A stretch of 64,000 bases of DNA from Lachnoclostridium phytofermentans ISDg (GTDB lineage Bacteria > Bacillota > Clostridia > Lachnospirales > Lachnospiraceae), in assembly GCF_000018685.1 (NCBI RefSeq), contig NC_010001.1:80001-144000 (forward strand), written 5' to 3'. Under the pieces are notes generated by a model that saw only the letters and a list, made by a program, of their open reading frames with translations, did not search any database and had not been told where the DNA came from. The translations under genes were made by a program, and so were the position numbers. Each line of letters starts with the position of its first letter. Position 1 is the stretch's first letter. Positions 28,655 to 37,157 of the stretch are shown here, piece after piece.

Positions 28655-28683
28655 TTGACAGATTTGTCATAATTCATTATGCT
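28655..28683 (+). promoter_or_regulatory. Promoter of the two-component system
   Basis: TTGACA at 28655-28660 and TATGCT at 28678-28683 with 17-bp spacing, 45 bp before the histidine kinase start. Confidence 0.6.
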
Positions 28684-28727
28684 AAGAAATATAGGGAGTA
28701 CAAATTTTATAAAAGGGAGTGCAATGA

Positions 28728-29885
28728 TTGAACGAGAATATCATTCGGTATCAATTTGTATTAATAAAGGGTCTCTTACTAGGAGCAGTTTTTTTATATC
28801 ATGTTATGGAACAACAAAATAAGCTTTTGAGTCAATATGGAGTTTGGGTGATATATGCTCTTTTATTCGCTGCATTAATAGCGCAGGGGATTACTAAGAG
28901 GCATAAGGCTCTTTTGCTATTGATACAAACTGGTCTTGTAATTGTTATGATATCTTGGTTTGGAAGGGAATACGCTCTGGTCCTTCCAGTAATATTTTTA
29001 AGTATAGCTGGTAGTCTAAAGATTCGATATCCGTACTATGCGACCGCTATCTTAGGAGCATTTGTATATTCCGGTAATATAGCTGTGTATTTATTGTTTA
29101 CTTTCGTTTGTATATTACTTTTTATCCAAAATGATGTCATTATAGATAAATATAAAAATTTACTACAATCCTATGAGCAAAACGAACAAAGGCTTAAGCA
29201 TTCCATGGATAATCAAAGTCATATTTATAAAAAAGAATTGATAGAGAATAGCTTATTTTTTGAAAATAAACTGTTAGAGGAAAAAGGACGCTTATCACAG
29301 GCATTACATGATAAGTTAGGACACAGCATCAATGGGTCAATATATCAATTAGAGGCAACTAAGGTTTTACTAACAAGTGAGCCAGAGCAAGCAAATGGGA
29401 TTTTACAAGCGGTTATTGATAACCTAAGAATAAGTATGGATGAAATACGGCAATTACTTCGCGGGGAGAAACCAGACAAACGAAAAATGGCATTACTTCA
29501 GCTTATGACCTTGTGTGATGAGTGTAAGAAAAAATACAATATCGAGGCTGAGGTTATTATGAGTGGAGATAATAAGTCGGTGCCAGAGTACATATGGGAA
29601 GTCATCTTAGACAATTCCTTCGAGGCGGTATCCAATGCCTTGAAATATTCAAAGTGTAAGCATATCACAATTCAAATCGTAATTTTGAATAAACTTGTGC
29701 GATGTACTATAGAAGATGATGGAGTTGGGTGTATGCAGATAAATGAGGGCATGGGAATTGCGGGAATGCGCAAACGGGTTCGAGCAATCAATGGAGTTCT
29801 TGATGTCACCGCTCAAATCGGGTTCTGCATTAATATGATTTTACCAATCTCCACATTATATAACAACGCAAGAAGCGAGAAATGA
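28728..29885 (+). CDS. Sensor histidine kinase (HisKA_3 type)
   Basis: The 385-residue kinase starts with TTG, supported by AAAAGGGAG 8 bp upstream; an ATG at 28724 is out of frame. Five to six membrane helices occupy about residues 8-140 with almost no external loop, as in intramembrane-sensing or DesK-like kinases. A coiled coil leads to the HisKA_3 motif RLSQALHDKLGHSIN near 192-206, whose His is the phosphorylation site. The HATPase domain follows, with NALKYSK near 300 and DDGVGC near 325. It is paired with the response regulator 7 bp downstream and probably regulates the ABC-2 exporter just upstream. Confidence 0.9.
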   Translation: MNENIIRYQFVLIKGLLLGAVFLYHVMEQQNKLLSQYGVWVIYALLFAALIAQGITKRHKALLLLIQTGLVIVMISWFGREYALVLPVIFLSIAGSLKIRYPYYATAILGAFVYSGNIAVYLLFTFVCILLFIQNDVIIDKYKNLLQSYEQNEQRLKHSMDNQSHIYKKELIENSLFFENKLLEEKGRLSQALHDKLGHSINGSIYQLEATKVLLTSEPEQANGILQAVIDNLRISMDEIRQLLRGEKPDKRKMALLQLMTLCDECKKKYNIEAEVIMSGDNKSVPEYIWEVILDNSFEAVSNALKYSKCKHITIQIVILNKLVRCTIEDDGVGCMQINEGMGIAGMRKRVRAINGVLDVTAQIGFCINMILPISTLYNNARSEK

Positions 29886-29892
29886 GGTTAAT

Positions 29893-30531
29893 ATGGAACC
29901 TATCAAGGTAATTATTGCGGATGATAGTGATTTTGTAAGAGATGGCATGCGCATTATATTAAGTGTTGACCCTGACTTTGAGGTAGTCGGATGTGCGAAA
30001 AATGGAAAGGAAGCAGTAGAACTAGCTTCTAAAAGTTCTGTGGATGTTATCTTAATGGATATCGAGATGCCGGTGATGAACGGCATTGAAGCAACAAAAG
30101 AAATCGTACTTCATAATCTTGGGAAGGTACTCATATTGACTACATTTGATGATGATGAATTAGTGGAGCAGTCGATTCAAAATGGAGCAAAAGGCTATTT
30201 AATCAAGAATCACACCCCGGAGAAGTTAAAGCAAATGATTAAATCAATCTATAATGGGGTCAATGTTCTGGATGAAAAAGTGTTTGAAAAGTTTACTTCC
30301 CGCAGCATTCATACAAATACGGGTTTTGATCCAAATGGGTATACAACAAGAGAACTTGACATCATCGCTTCGGTGGCGGAGGGGCTATCAAACAAAGAAA
30401 TTGCTAAGAAGCTATTTATTAGCGAGGGAACGGTTAAGAATCACATTAGTACCATTTTAGAAAAGGGAGGCTTCTCTCATCGAACTCAACTTGCTGTTTA
30501 TTATTTGACCGGGAAAAAACAAGGCGAGTGA
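29893..30531 (+). CDS. NarL/LuxR-family response regulator
   Basis: This 212-residue regulator has a receiver domain (acidic pair DD near 10-11, phosphoacceptor Asp in ILMDIEMP near 56, Lys near 106 in KGYLIKN) and a C-terminal LuxR-type helix-turn-helix (TTRELDIIASVAEGLSNKEI and GTVKNHIS, about 148-195). It is the cognate partner of the kinase encoded immediately upstream. GAGGTTAATATGG supplies a ribosome-binding site overlapping the kinase's stop region. A variant copy of the dispersed hairpin lies about 80 bp downstream. Confidence 0.93.
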   Translation: MEPIKVIIADDSDFVRDGMRIILSVDPDFEVVGCAKNGKEAVELASKSSVDVILMDIEMPVMNGIEATKEIVLHNLGKVLILTTFDDDELVEQSIQNGAKGYLIKNHTPEKLKQMIKSIYNGVNVLDEKVFEKFTSRSIHTNTGFDPNGYTTRELDIIASVAEGLSNKEIAKKLFISEGTVKNHISTILEKGGFSHRTQLAVYYLTGKKQGE

Positions 30532-30611
30532 TGTTTATAATCGCAAGGAAACTATATCAGTAGGTGTTACAAAAGTCTACCTGTGGGAGATAATTTGTGG
30601 CACCTTTTTAT

Positions 30612-30650
30612 TATGACACGAGAAAACTCGTAAAGCAGAGTTTTTCCGTG
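30612..30650. repeat. Dispersed hairpin repeat, diverged copy D
   Basis: TATGACACGAGAAAACTCGT and then AAAGCAGAGTTTTTCCGTG. The arms CACGAGAAAACTC and GAGTTTTTCCGTG remain complementary although many bases differ from copy A. It lies after the response regulator gene. The remaining gap 30532-30767 has no other supported gene. Confidence 0.5.
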
Positions 30651-30767
30651 TTTTCCTATCTAATTCGTGAAGTAACACATGGTAAAGAATTTCTTTCAAA
30701 CTTTACTAATAAAATAACCAAAATAATCAAATACTATTGGAAATTATGTGAAAAGGAGATTTGTGAA

Positions 30768-31313
30768 GTGAAAAAGTTTGTATGTAGTGTTTGCGGCTAT
30801 GTTCATGAAGGTGATTCTGCACCAGATAAGTGTCCAATATGTAATGCGGATAGTAGCAAATTTATTGAAAAAAGCGGTGAACTTCAATGGGCTGATGAGC
30901 ATGTGATAGGGATTTCCTCAGATGCCAACGATGAAATCTTAGAAGGTTTAAGAGCTAATTTTATGGGAGAGTGTACTGAAGTTGGTATGTATATCGCTAT
31001 GAGTAGGCAGGCAGACCGTGAAGGGTATCCAGAGGTTGCGGAAGCATATAAGAGAATAGAGTATGAGGAAGCAGACCATGCATCGCGTTTTGCTGAAATG
31101 TTAGGTGAAGTCGTAAAGGCAAGTACAAGTGATAACTTAGCAGCCAGAGTTGATGCAGAATACGGTGCTTGTGAAGGAAAGAAAAAACTCGCGACTCTTG
31201 CTAAGAGCATGAATCTCGATGCGATACATGATTCTGTGCATGAGATGGCAAAGGATGAGGCACGTCATGGATGTGCATTTAAGGGGTTATTAGACCGCTA
31301 TTTTGGAAAGTAA
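30768..31313 (+). CDS. Reverse rubrerythrin
   Basis: The 181-residue protein has an N-terminal rubredoxin domain (CSVCGYVHEGD and CPIC, residues 5-38) followed by a ferritin-like diiron four-helix domain with ECTEVGMY near 66, EYEEADHA near 100 and DEARHG near 163. This domain order is the reverse of classical rubrerythrin. Such proteins act as NAD(P)H-linked peroxide or oxygen reductases in clostridia. The GTG at 30768 is chosen because AAAAGGAG lies 11 bp upstream and the protein begins exactly at the rubredoxin domain; a longer frame upstream reads through the repeat and lacks support. It heads a small oxidative-stress group with the next two genes. Confidence 0.9.
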   Translation: MKKFVCSVCGYVHEGDSAPDKCPICNADSSKFIEKSGELQWADEHVIGISSDANDEILEGLRANFMGECTEVGMYIAMSRQADREGYPEVAEAYKRIEYEEADHASRFAEMLGEVVKASTSDNLAARVDAEYGACEGKKKLATLAKSMNLDAIHDSVHEMAKDEARHGCAFKGLLDRYFGK

Positions 31314-31387
31314 GAGGAAACGTGTATAAGTTAAAGAGTTTTAACAGCAACTTGTGCAGAATCACAAGGTTGCTATCATGATGAAAA

Positions 31388-31401
31388 GGCGCTAAAGCGC
31401 C
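31388..31401 (+). promoter_or_regulatory. Leader hairpin before the DUF1540 gene
   Basis: GGCGCTAAAGCGCC is a perfect 6-bp stem with a two-base loop, followed by AGAATGGAGGAG and the ATG at 31417. Confidence 0.7.
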
Positions 31402-31416
31402 AGAATGGAGGAGTTT

Positions 31417-31740
31417 ATGTCTAACGTTATGTGTGGTGCAACCAACTGTTCCTATAACCAAGGACACGTCTGTTGTGCAAATACCATTAAAGTGGGTGGG
31501 AAAGCTGCAACAAGTGAGGAATCTACCTGCTGTGCAAGCTTTTTAAATAGAGCTGTTTATAGTAATTTAGCAGAGTATACATCAATGAGAGGTACTTCAA
31601 AGGAGATTCTTTGTAATGTAGCAACTTGTAATTATAATAGCGCTGATCACTGTAGCCTTGATGAGATTGAAGTTGGTGGCAGTAGTCAAACAAGTTTCTA
31701 TACCGAAACGGATTGCTTAAGTTTTGATAAGCTCTCTTAA
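31417..31740 (+). CDS. Protein with two DUF1540 domains
   Basis: This 107-residue protein is Cys-rich and contains two copies of the short DUF1540 pattern: CGATNCSYN..CCANTIKVGG near residues 6-25 and CNVATCNYN..CSLDEIEVGG near 59-83. Each has four cysteines that could bind a metal. The function of the family is unknown; it is common in anaerobic Firmicutes. ATG 31417 is preferred over ATG 31405 because GGAGGAG stands directly before it. The ribosome-binding site is preceded by the GGCGCTAAAGCGCC hairpin. It lies between rubrerythrin and the rubredoxin-fused flavoprotein, so a role in redox or metal handling is plausible. Confidence 0.85.
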   Translation: MSNVMCGATNCSYNQGHVCCANTIKVGGKAATSEESTCCASFLNRAVYSNLAEYTSMRGTSKEILCNVATCNYNSADHCSLDEIEVGGSSQTSFYTETDCLSFDKLS

Positions 31741-31751
31741 GGAGTGTATTA

Positions 31752-32369
31752 ATGGATCCCAAAGCGTTTCATAAAATAAGCTATGGAGTTTTTATAGTCT
31801 CAGCAGAGGGAAGTGATCATAAAGCAGGTTGTGTTATTAACACCCTTACACAAGTTACTTCCTCACCGATGAAACTCTCCATTGCCCTAAATAAAAATAA
31901 TGATACACTAGAGGTGATTAAAGAAGCAGGGACTTTTAGCGCAGTTGTGCTAAAAGAGGATGTAGACCTTGGGTTAATCAAAATCTTTGGTTTTTTTAGC
32001 AGTAGGGATAAAAATAAGTTTGAATCAATTTCTTATAAATTTGACGATAATAATAATCCATATCCAGCTGGGGGCATTGTAGCACAGTTTTCCTGTAGAT
32101 TATGTGACTCTTTAGATGTTGGAAGCCATGTCATTTGCATAGGAGAGGTAACCGATGCTAACTTAGTTTCAGAAGACCCACCTCTTACCTATGCGGATTA
32201 TCATTCAAAAAAGGGTGGTGCAACACCAAAGAATTCTCCTTCTTATCAAGAGGGAACAACAGGATATCAATGCACGGTATGCGGGTATATCGAAGAGACT
32301 GATGATTTGCCAGACGATTTTATTTGTCCAGTGTGTGGCAAGGATGCTAGTTATTTTCGTAAATTATAA
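31752..32369 (+). CDS. Flavin reductase-like protein with C-terminal rubredoxin
   Basis: The 205-residue protein joins an FMN-binding flavin reductase domain (about 5-155, with CVINTLTQVTSSP near 26-38) to a rubredoxin domain (YQCTVCGYIEE and FICPVCG, about 170-203). This matches the high-molecular-weight rubredoxin (Hrb) of acetogens, which passes electrons from NADH to A-type flavoproteins that reduce oxygen or nitric oxide. No flavodiiron gene is adjacent. AAGGAG precedes the ATG by 9 bp and the gene lies 11 bp after the DUF1540 gene, so both are in one operon. Together with reverse rubrerythrin it forms an oxygen-defence set. Confidence 0.9.
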   Translation: MDPKAFHKISYGVFIVSAEGSDHKAGCVINTLTQVTSSPMKLSIALNKNNDTLEVIKEAGTFSAVVLKEDVDLGLIKIFGFFSSRDKNKFESISYKFDDNNNPYPAGGIVAQFSCRLCDSLDVGSHVICIGEVTDANLVSEDPPLTYADYHSKKGGATPKNSPSYQEGTTGYQCTVCGYIEETDDLPDDFICPVCGKDASYFRKL

Positions 32370-32585
32370 GTTAACTTCTAAGCTATAAGTGGCTACCCAT
32401 ATCAGTGAAAATGTGATTTATATAAATTATTATTAATTTATTAGAAGTAAACTAATTACTTCTTTATCAATCTGTTTTGAACTAACTGATTAATTTTTGA
32501 TTTTTTGGTTTAAGCGAAATAATTATTTTTAATCTATTTAAATTAAACAAAAATTAAACAAAATAATAATCTTGAAGCTAATTAT

Positions 32586-32637
32586 GACGCCAGTAACCTT
32601 TATAACATTATGTTTTGCAAGGTGCTGGCGTTCTTTT
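32586..32637 (+). terminator. Terminator GACGCCAG/CTGGCGTTCTTTTT
   Basis: ACGCCAG pairs with CTGGCGT, an inner CCTT/AAGG extends the fold, and TTCTTTTT follows. It lies 220 bp after the flavoprotein gene. Confidence 0.7.
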
Positions 32638-32670
32638 TATTGGAACACTATTGATGACAATGAAAAGATT

Positions 32671-32738
32671 ATGGACAAGAAAAGGTTATGGACAAGAAAA
32701 GGTTATGGACAAGAAAAGGTTATGGACAAGAAAAGCTT
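32671..32738 (+). repeat. Four tandem 17-bp repeats
   Basis: ATGGACAAGAAAAGGTT repeats at 32671, 32688, 32705 and 32722 with perfect spacing of 17 bp; only the end of the last copy differs. A degenerate fifth copy (ATGACAATGAAAAGATT) stands just upstream at 32654. The period is not a multiple of three, so it does not encode a protein repeat. It lies in the 520-bp gap before ddl. Confidence 0.9.
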
Positions 32739-32845
32739 TTGGGACAAACAACGTATTATAAAGTAACATTTTCCCTGATTTTGCGCTAATTAATGCAAGA
32801 AACATTGAAATACCATGAAAATAAATTTATCAATCTTTATCAATG

Positions 32846-32854
32846 TGGTATAAT
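32846..32854 (+). promoter_or_regulatory. Extended -10 promoter of ddl
   Basis: TGGTATAAT is an extended -10 element 37 bp before the ddl start codon; the -35 region (TTTATC) is poor. Confidence 0.55.
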
Positions 32855-32891
32855 TTACATCAACAATAATTTATCATAGGAAGGATATGAG

Positions 32892-33914
32892 ATGAAGGTA
32901 GTAGTTTTGGCCGGAGGATTGAGTCCGGAAAGAGAGGTATCATTAAGTTCTGGAAGTAAAATTGCAAATGCGCTAATGGAAAAGGGATACGAAGTATTAT
33001 TACTTGACTTATATCTAGGAATTAAGGATGTAACTAATATAGATTCCCTATTTCGTAAAATGGAGGATCAAAATCCATATCAGTATCAAGTTCCTAAGGA
33101 AGAACCTAACCTTACGAAACTGAAAGAGGATTCCGGAAATGGTGGTATATTGATTGGAGAAAATGTCTTGTTGTTATGCCAATATGCAGATAAAGTATTT
33201 TTGGCACTGCATGGTTCTATCGGTGAAAATGGTCAGCTGCAGGCTATGTTTGATATCTATGGAATTTCCTATACAGGAAGTGGATACATAGGAAGCTTAC
33301 TTGCTATGGATAAAGGATTATCTAAAGTCATAATGCAAAAGCATGGAATTGAGACGCCGGATTATATTGTTGCGGATTTAACAGAGGAACAAGAATTAGA
33401 AAAAACGTTAATGCTTCCTTGTGTAATTAAACCATTAAGCTGCGGTTCCAGTGTTGGGGTATCCATAGTAAGAAGTCAAGAGGAATTAGGGAAGGCTCTT
33501 GATTATGCGAAAAAGTATGAAAATAAAGTGTTAATTGAAGAACTCATAGTAGGAAGGGAGTTTTCTGTTGGTATATTAAATCATCATGCTCTTCCTTTAA
33601 TAGAGATTATACCAAAGACGGGATTCTACGACTATACGAATAAATATCAGGCGGGAATGGCGACGGAAGTATGTCCTGCACAATTAGAGGACGAAATCAG
33701 TATAAAGATGCAGGAGGCAGCATTAAAAGTTCATGAGGTATTACAACTTGGCTTTTATTCCAGAGTGGATTTCTTATTAAAAGAAGATGGAAGTTTTTAT
33801 TGCCTTGAGGCGAATACTTTACCTGGTATGACTCCAACCAGTTTATTACCACAAGAGGCAGCAGCAATAGGAATATCGTATTCTAAGCTATGCGAACTAA
33901 TTTTATTAGGATAA
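32892..33914 (+). CDS. ddl: D-alanine--D-alanine ligase
   Basis: This 340-residue ATP-grasp ligase makes the D-Ala-D-Ala dipeptide for peptidoglycan. Visible motifs are LAGGLSPEREVSLSSG at residue 5, LHGSIGENGQLQ near 109, KPLSCGSSVGVS near 179 (ATP binding), EELIVGREFSVG near 216, the substrate loop NKYQAG near 253 and EANTLPGMTPTSL near 309 (metal and active site). The length is normal. AGGAAGGAT precedes the ATG. Whether it uses D-Ala, D-Ser or D-Lac as second substrate is not certain from sequence, but nothing of a resistance operon is near it. Confidence 0.92.
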   Translation: MKVVVLAGGLSPEREVSLSSGSKIANALMEKGYEVLLLDLYLGIKDVTNIDSLFRKMEDQNPYQYQVPKEEPNLTKLKEDSGNGGILIGENVLLLCQYADKVFLALHGSIGENGQLQAMFDIYGISYTGSGYIGSLLAMDKGLSKVIMQKHGIETPDYIVADLTEEQELEKTLMLPCVIKPLSCGSSVGVSIVRSQEELGKALDYAKKYENKVLIEELIVGREFSVGILNHHALPLIEIIPKTGFYDYTNKYQAGMATEVCPAQLEDEISIKMQEAALKVHEVLQLGFYSRVDFLLKEDGSFYCLEANTLPGMTPTSLLPQEAAAIGISYSKLCELILLG

Positions 33915-34068
33915 ATACATTACTTTTACAAAAAGCAATTTCTTTCGATGATATAAGTCATTGCGTTTTGTGTAACAATCCCATAAAATAAAGTTAGGAA
34001 GGAATTCACAAGTGAGAAAAGAGGCTGTCTAATTAACAAAGGCCAAACAATTATCTAGGGGGCTTGTT

Positions 34069-35049
34069 ATGAGAAAAAATAAAATTCTGATTTTATTTCT
34101 TGTAATTTTTACACTCACTACAACCAATATTGTCACGTTGTTATACTTAAATCACATCATTCACAGCAATAGTGAACAGTTAGTATTCGCATATGATGCT
34201 ATTATGGTACGAGACAATGAGATTAGCAGGTTGGAAGGATTAGAGAATGAAAATAACCGATTAACCTTAGAAAACCAAACACTGAATACGACAAATGAGA
34301 ACCTAACCAGTCAAAAAGAACAATTATCTCGTGAGCAGTCTTCACTAAAACAACAGGTCTCTGAACAATCAGAGGAAATCGTGGTATTAACAAATCAGAA
34401 TCTTAATATGAATAGGGTTCTGGAGAAATATAGCTATTTTCTAGATTATGAGCCTGAAATATTAAATGAATATCAAACCTATATTAAAGAACTAGAGCAG
34501 AAAGTAGAAAGTTCAGGCAGTTTTGATATTTACGAAGTTCCAAAGAGAAAAAAGGTATATGAAGGTTATACTATTTGGTTAGAAGATGGGGCCAGTGAAA
34601 GATGGGCAGATCAAGCCATGGATTATTTAAAACTAGTACCTGCGAAAGCATTGGAAGTACTAAATAAAGATAAATGGTATCTAATCATCACTCCAAGAAG
34701 CTTAGAAGAAGTGTATCATAGCGGTGTTGAAAACACGATAGGGCTAACGATATATTATAGAAAGCGTATTTACATAAAAAATAATGAATTTTCAATTGAT
34801 TCGTGTACGTTACATGAGATAGGGCATGCATTGGATGCCTTAAATAGCTACCAATCGTTTACGGAAGGATTTAATGATATTTTTAATGAGGAAAGTGCAG
34901 CGTCTGGCTTATCGAAATACTTTACAAGCTCTCCAACGGAGTATTTTGCAGAGACTTTTCAAAATTATTTCATTAGCCCAGAATTAACAAAAAGAAATGC
35001 ACCAAAATCATATGCATTTATTGAAAAATTTCTTGAGAAATATGAGTAG
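34069..35049 (+). CDS. Membrane-anchored putative zinc protease (lethal factor/PPEP-like domain)
   Basis: The 326-residue protein has an N-terminal membrane anchor or uncleaved signal (residues 5-27), a long Gln/Glu/Ser-rich coiled coil (about 40-130) and a C-terminal domain (about 165-326) with HEIGHALD near residue 252 and a distal EYFAE near 294. This pattern, HExxH plus a downstream Glu in YFAE, fits the anthrax lethal factor-like (ATLF) metalloprotease fold, which includes the Pro-Pro endopeptidases of clostridia. The coiled coil and anchor would place the protease outside the membrane. The substrate is unknown. GGGGGC before the ATG serves as ribosome-binding site. Confidence 0.78.
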   Translation: MRKNKILILFLVIFTLTTTNIVTLLYLNHIIHSNSEQLVFAYDAIMVRDNEISRLEGLENENNRLTLENQTLNTTNENLTSQKEQLSREQSSLKQQVSEQSEEIVVLTNQNLNMNRVLEKYSYFLDYEPEILNEYQTYIKELEQKVESSGSFDIYEVPKRKKVYEGYTIWLEDGASERWADQAMDYLKLVPAKALEVLNKDKWYLIITPRSLEEVYHSGVENTIGLTIYYRKRIYIKNNEFSIDSCTLHEIGHALDALNSYQSFTEGFNDIFNEESAASGLSKYFTSSPTEYFAETFQNYFISPELTKRNAPKSYAFIEKFLEKYE

Positions 35050-35082
35050 ATGGTATACTCTATTACGAGCATATTTTGACTA

Positions 35083-35137
35083 CAAAAATGGAGCTTTTGT
35101 TAAATAGATGCTTACTTATCTATTTTGCAAAAGCTCC
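35083..35137 (-). terminator. Terminator of the hydABC operon
   Basis: GGAGCTTTTGT pairs with GCAAAAGCTCC and the inner AAATAGAT pairs with ATCTATTT. On the minus strand the hairpin is followed by ATTTTTG. It lies 25 bp beyond the last gene of the operon. Confidence 0.85.
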
Positions 35138-35162
35138 CTCCTGAAAACAACTCTAATTAAAG

Positions 35163-35414
35163 TTATCCCTTTAATTTAGGGATAACAGTATTATAGTAAA
35201 AATCCTTAACGGAATCCTTGGATACGCTGTAAATGGTAGGTTCATCGTCAATCTGGACAGAAACGCCGGATTGACAATGGCCAAGACAAAACACGGACTT
35301 TAATTCAATCTGCGAGCCATAGCTGTCTTCTTCCATGAGTTGCTGCATTTCGGTTATTACGTTGTAGGAACCTTTTAAATGGCAGGCGCTGCCAATACAA
35401 ATGTTAATCAGCAT
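35163..35414 (-). CDS. Thioredoxin-like [2Fe-2S] ferredoxin
   Basis: This 83-residue protein belongs to the thioredoxin-fold 2Fe-2S ferredoxins related to the C-terminal part of NuoE/HydC. The four cluster cysteines are in CIGSACHLKGS (residues 5-15) and CLGHCQSGV (near 43-51). The start at 35414 is preferred to 35426 because it begins exactly at the domain. It follows hydA by 22 bp and closes the HydABC operon, so it may be an extra electron carrier for the hydrogenase. A close paralogue (44488-44730) opens the second hydrogenase operon. Confidence 0.88.
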   Translation of the reverse strand: MLINICIGSACHLKGSYNVITEMQQLMEEDSYGSQIELKSVFCLGHCQSGVSVQIDDEPTIYSVSKDSVKDFYYNTVIPKLKG

Positions 35415-35436
35415 AGGTGACCTCATTTCCGGAAGA

Positions 35437-37140
35437 TTAGTCTTCCTTTCGATAGGATACGTGTAGCAATTCGTGAGTACGGTGTTTTAACATACCGTTG
35501 TACAAAGAGAGCATCAGAGGGTTCTCTTCACATCTTTTAATCTGTGAAACCTTATCAGCTTTGTACATACCTAATGCACGAGCATTTTTCTCTTCCTTGT
35601 GGCTAAATGGCTGACCTGCACCGGCAATACAACCACCAGGGCATGCCATTACTTCAACAAAATCAAAATGTTCTTCACCGCTTTCAATCTTTTCAATCAA
35701 AGCCTCTGCATTTGCTAAACCACTGACAACACCGATGCGGACAATAGAGTTCTCTTCCACCTGAAGTTCACAAACCTTTACACCCTCCATACCACGCAGA
35801 CCTAAGAATTCAATGTCTTTTAGCGCTTTTGGACTCTTATCAGCGACAACACGGCGAACAGCAGCTTCTGTAACTCCACCAGTAACACCAAAGATAACAC
35901 CTGCACCGGAGTACAAGGAGAATGGCATATCTGGAGCTTCTGGCTCAATTTCTTCAAACTGAATACCGATTTCTTTAATCATCTTTACGAGTTCTATGGT
36001 TGTGATTACGTAGTCCACATCAGGGATGTCGTTTCGTTTAAACTCTTCCCTAGAAGCTTCGTACTTCTTTGCAGAGCATGGCATAATTGCAACCGAAACT
36101 GTCTCGACACCTTCTGTGGAATCAAGTCCCTTAAAGTGCTCTTTAATTACAGCACCAAACATCTCCATCGGAGATTTACAGGTTGAAATGTACGGAAGTA
36201 ATTCTTTATGCTTCGTTTCTGCGTAGCGGATCCAGCCAGGGCAGCAAGAAGTGAAGAGTGGGTATTTGTTTTCACCTGCTTCAAGCTTCTTTAATAGCTC
36301 TTTAGACTCCTCCATAATAGTTAAGTCAGCTCCAACAGAGGTATCAAATATCGCATCAAATCCTAATCTACGAAGCGCAGCCACAATTTTCCCAATGACA
36401 TTCTCCCCAGCTTTCATATGGAATTCTTCTCCGAGAGCGACACGAACGGCAGGAGCAACTTGAACAACAACACGTTTTTTAGGATTGTAGATTGCCTTCC
36501 ATACGTCCTTTAAATCTGATTTTACAGTAATCGCAGCGGTAGGACAAACGGCAGCACATTGACCACAGTTTACACAATTGGTCTCAGCAATTTTTTTATT
36601 AAATGCAGGGCTTACTATCATTTTAGCACCGCGGTGTGCAAAGTCAATAGCACCTACATTCTGTATTTCGTTACACATTCTAACACAGTCCCCGCAGAGA
36701 ATACATTTTCCAGGATCACGAATAATGGAAGCAGAAGAGGTATCAAGTTCCATCTCTTCCGTCTTATTTTCAAAACGGACAGACTTAATTCCAAAACGGT
36801 GAGCTAACTCTTGAAGGCGACATTTACCGTTTTTGTCACAAACCGTACAGTCCCTGCAATGTGCAGCAAGTAATAACTCTAATATCATCTTTCTATGTTG
36901 ATGAAGTTTTGGTGTATTTGTTTTAACTTCCATCTTATCCTTAGGAGGAGTGGAGCAGGAGGCAATAATGCCACCCCATTGATCTTCTACTACACACATT
37001 CTGCAAGCTCCGTAGATGGATAAATCAGAATAGTAACAAAAAGTGGGAAGATCGATACCTGCTTTACGAACTAAAGCAAGGATATTTGGCTCATCGTTAA
37101 ATTCCACTCGGTTGCCATCAATAATCATATATTTTGCCAT
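35437..37140 (-). CDS. hydA: Trimeric [FeFe]-hydrogenase catalytic subunit HydA
   Basis: The 567-residue subunit begins with a NuoG-like 2Fe-2S domain (CYYSDLSIYGACRMC near 35-48), a His/Cys-ligated 4Fe-4S (HCRDCTVCDKNGKC near 93-106) and two 4Fe-4S motifs (CILCGDC near 144, CVNCGQC near 187). The H-cluster domain follows, with all three signatures in the classic form: TSCCPGW, MPCSAKKYE and MACPGGCIAGAGQP. It forms an electron-bifurcating or NAD-linked hydrogenase with the HydB and HydC proteins encoded just upstream, producing or using H2 with NADH and ferredoxin. GGAG-type ribosome-binding site; 17 bp from hydB. Confidence 0.95.
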   Translation of the reverse strand: MAKYMIIDGNRVEFNDEPNILALVRKAGIDLPTFCYYSDLSIYGACRMCVVEDQWGGIIASCSTPPKDKMEVKTNTPKLHQHRKMILELLLAAHCRDCTVCDKNGKCRLQELAHRFGIKSVRFENKTEEMELDTSSASIIRDPGKCILCGDCVRMCNEIQNVGAIDFAHRGAKMIVSPAFNKKIAETNCVNCGQCAAVCPTAAITVKSDLKDVWKAIYNPKKRVVVQVAPAVRVALGEEFHMKAGENVIGKIVAALRRLGFDAIFDTSVGADLTIMEESKELLKKLEAGENKYPLFTSCCPGWIRYAETKHKELLPYISTCKSPMEMFGAVIKEHFKGLDSTEGVETVSVAIMPCSAKKYEASREEFKRNDIPDVDYVITTIELVKMIKEIGIQFEEIEPEAPDMPFSLYSGAGVIFGVTGGVTEAAVRRVVADKSPKALKDIEFLGLRGMEGVKVCELQVEENSIVRIGVVSGLANAEALIEKIESGEEHFDFVEVMACPGGCIAGAGQPFSHKEEKNARALGMYKADKVSQIKRCEENPLMLSLYNGMLKHRTHELLHVSYRKED

Positions 37141-37157
37141 CGTTATTCTCCTTTCTC

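Noticed and set aside
30597..30767. N-terminal extension of rubrerythrin
   Set aside because: The longer frame reads through a dispersed hairpin repeat; the GTG at 30768 has a good ribosome-binding site and starts exactly at the rubredoxin domain.
32671..32738. CRISPR array
   Set aside because: The repeat units are directly adjacent with no spacers, and no cas genes are nearby.
32572..32766. Frame of 64 codons with a repeated basic motif
   Set aside because: It runs through the terminator and the 17-bp tandem repeat; the repeat period is not a multiple of three and no ribosome-binding site is present.
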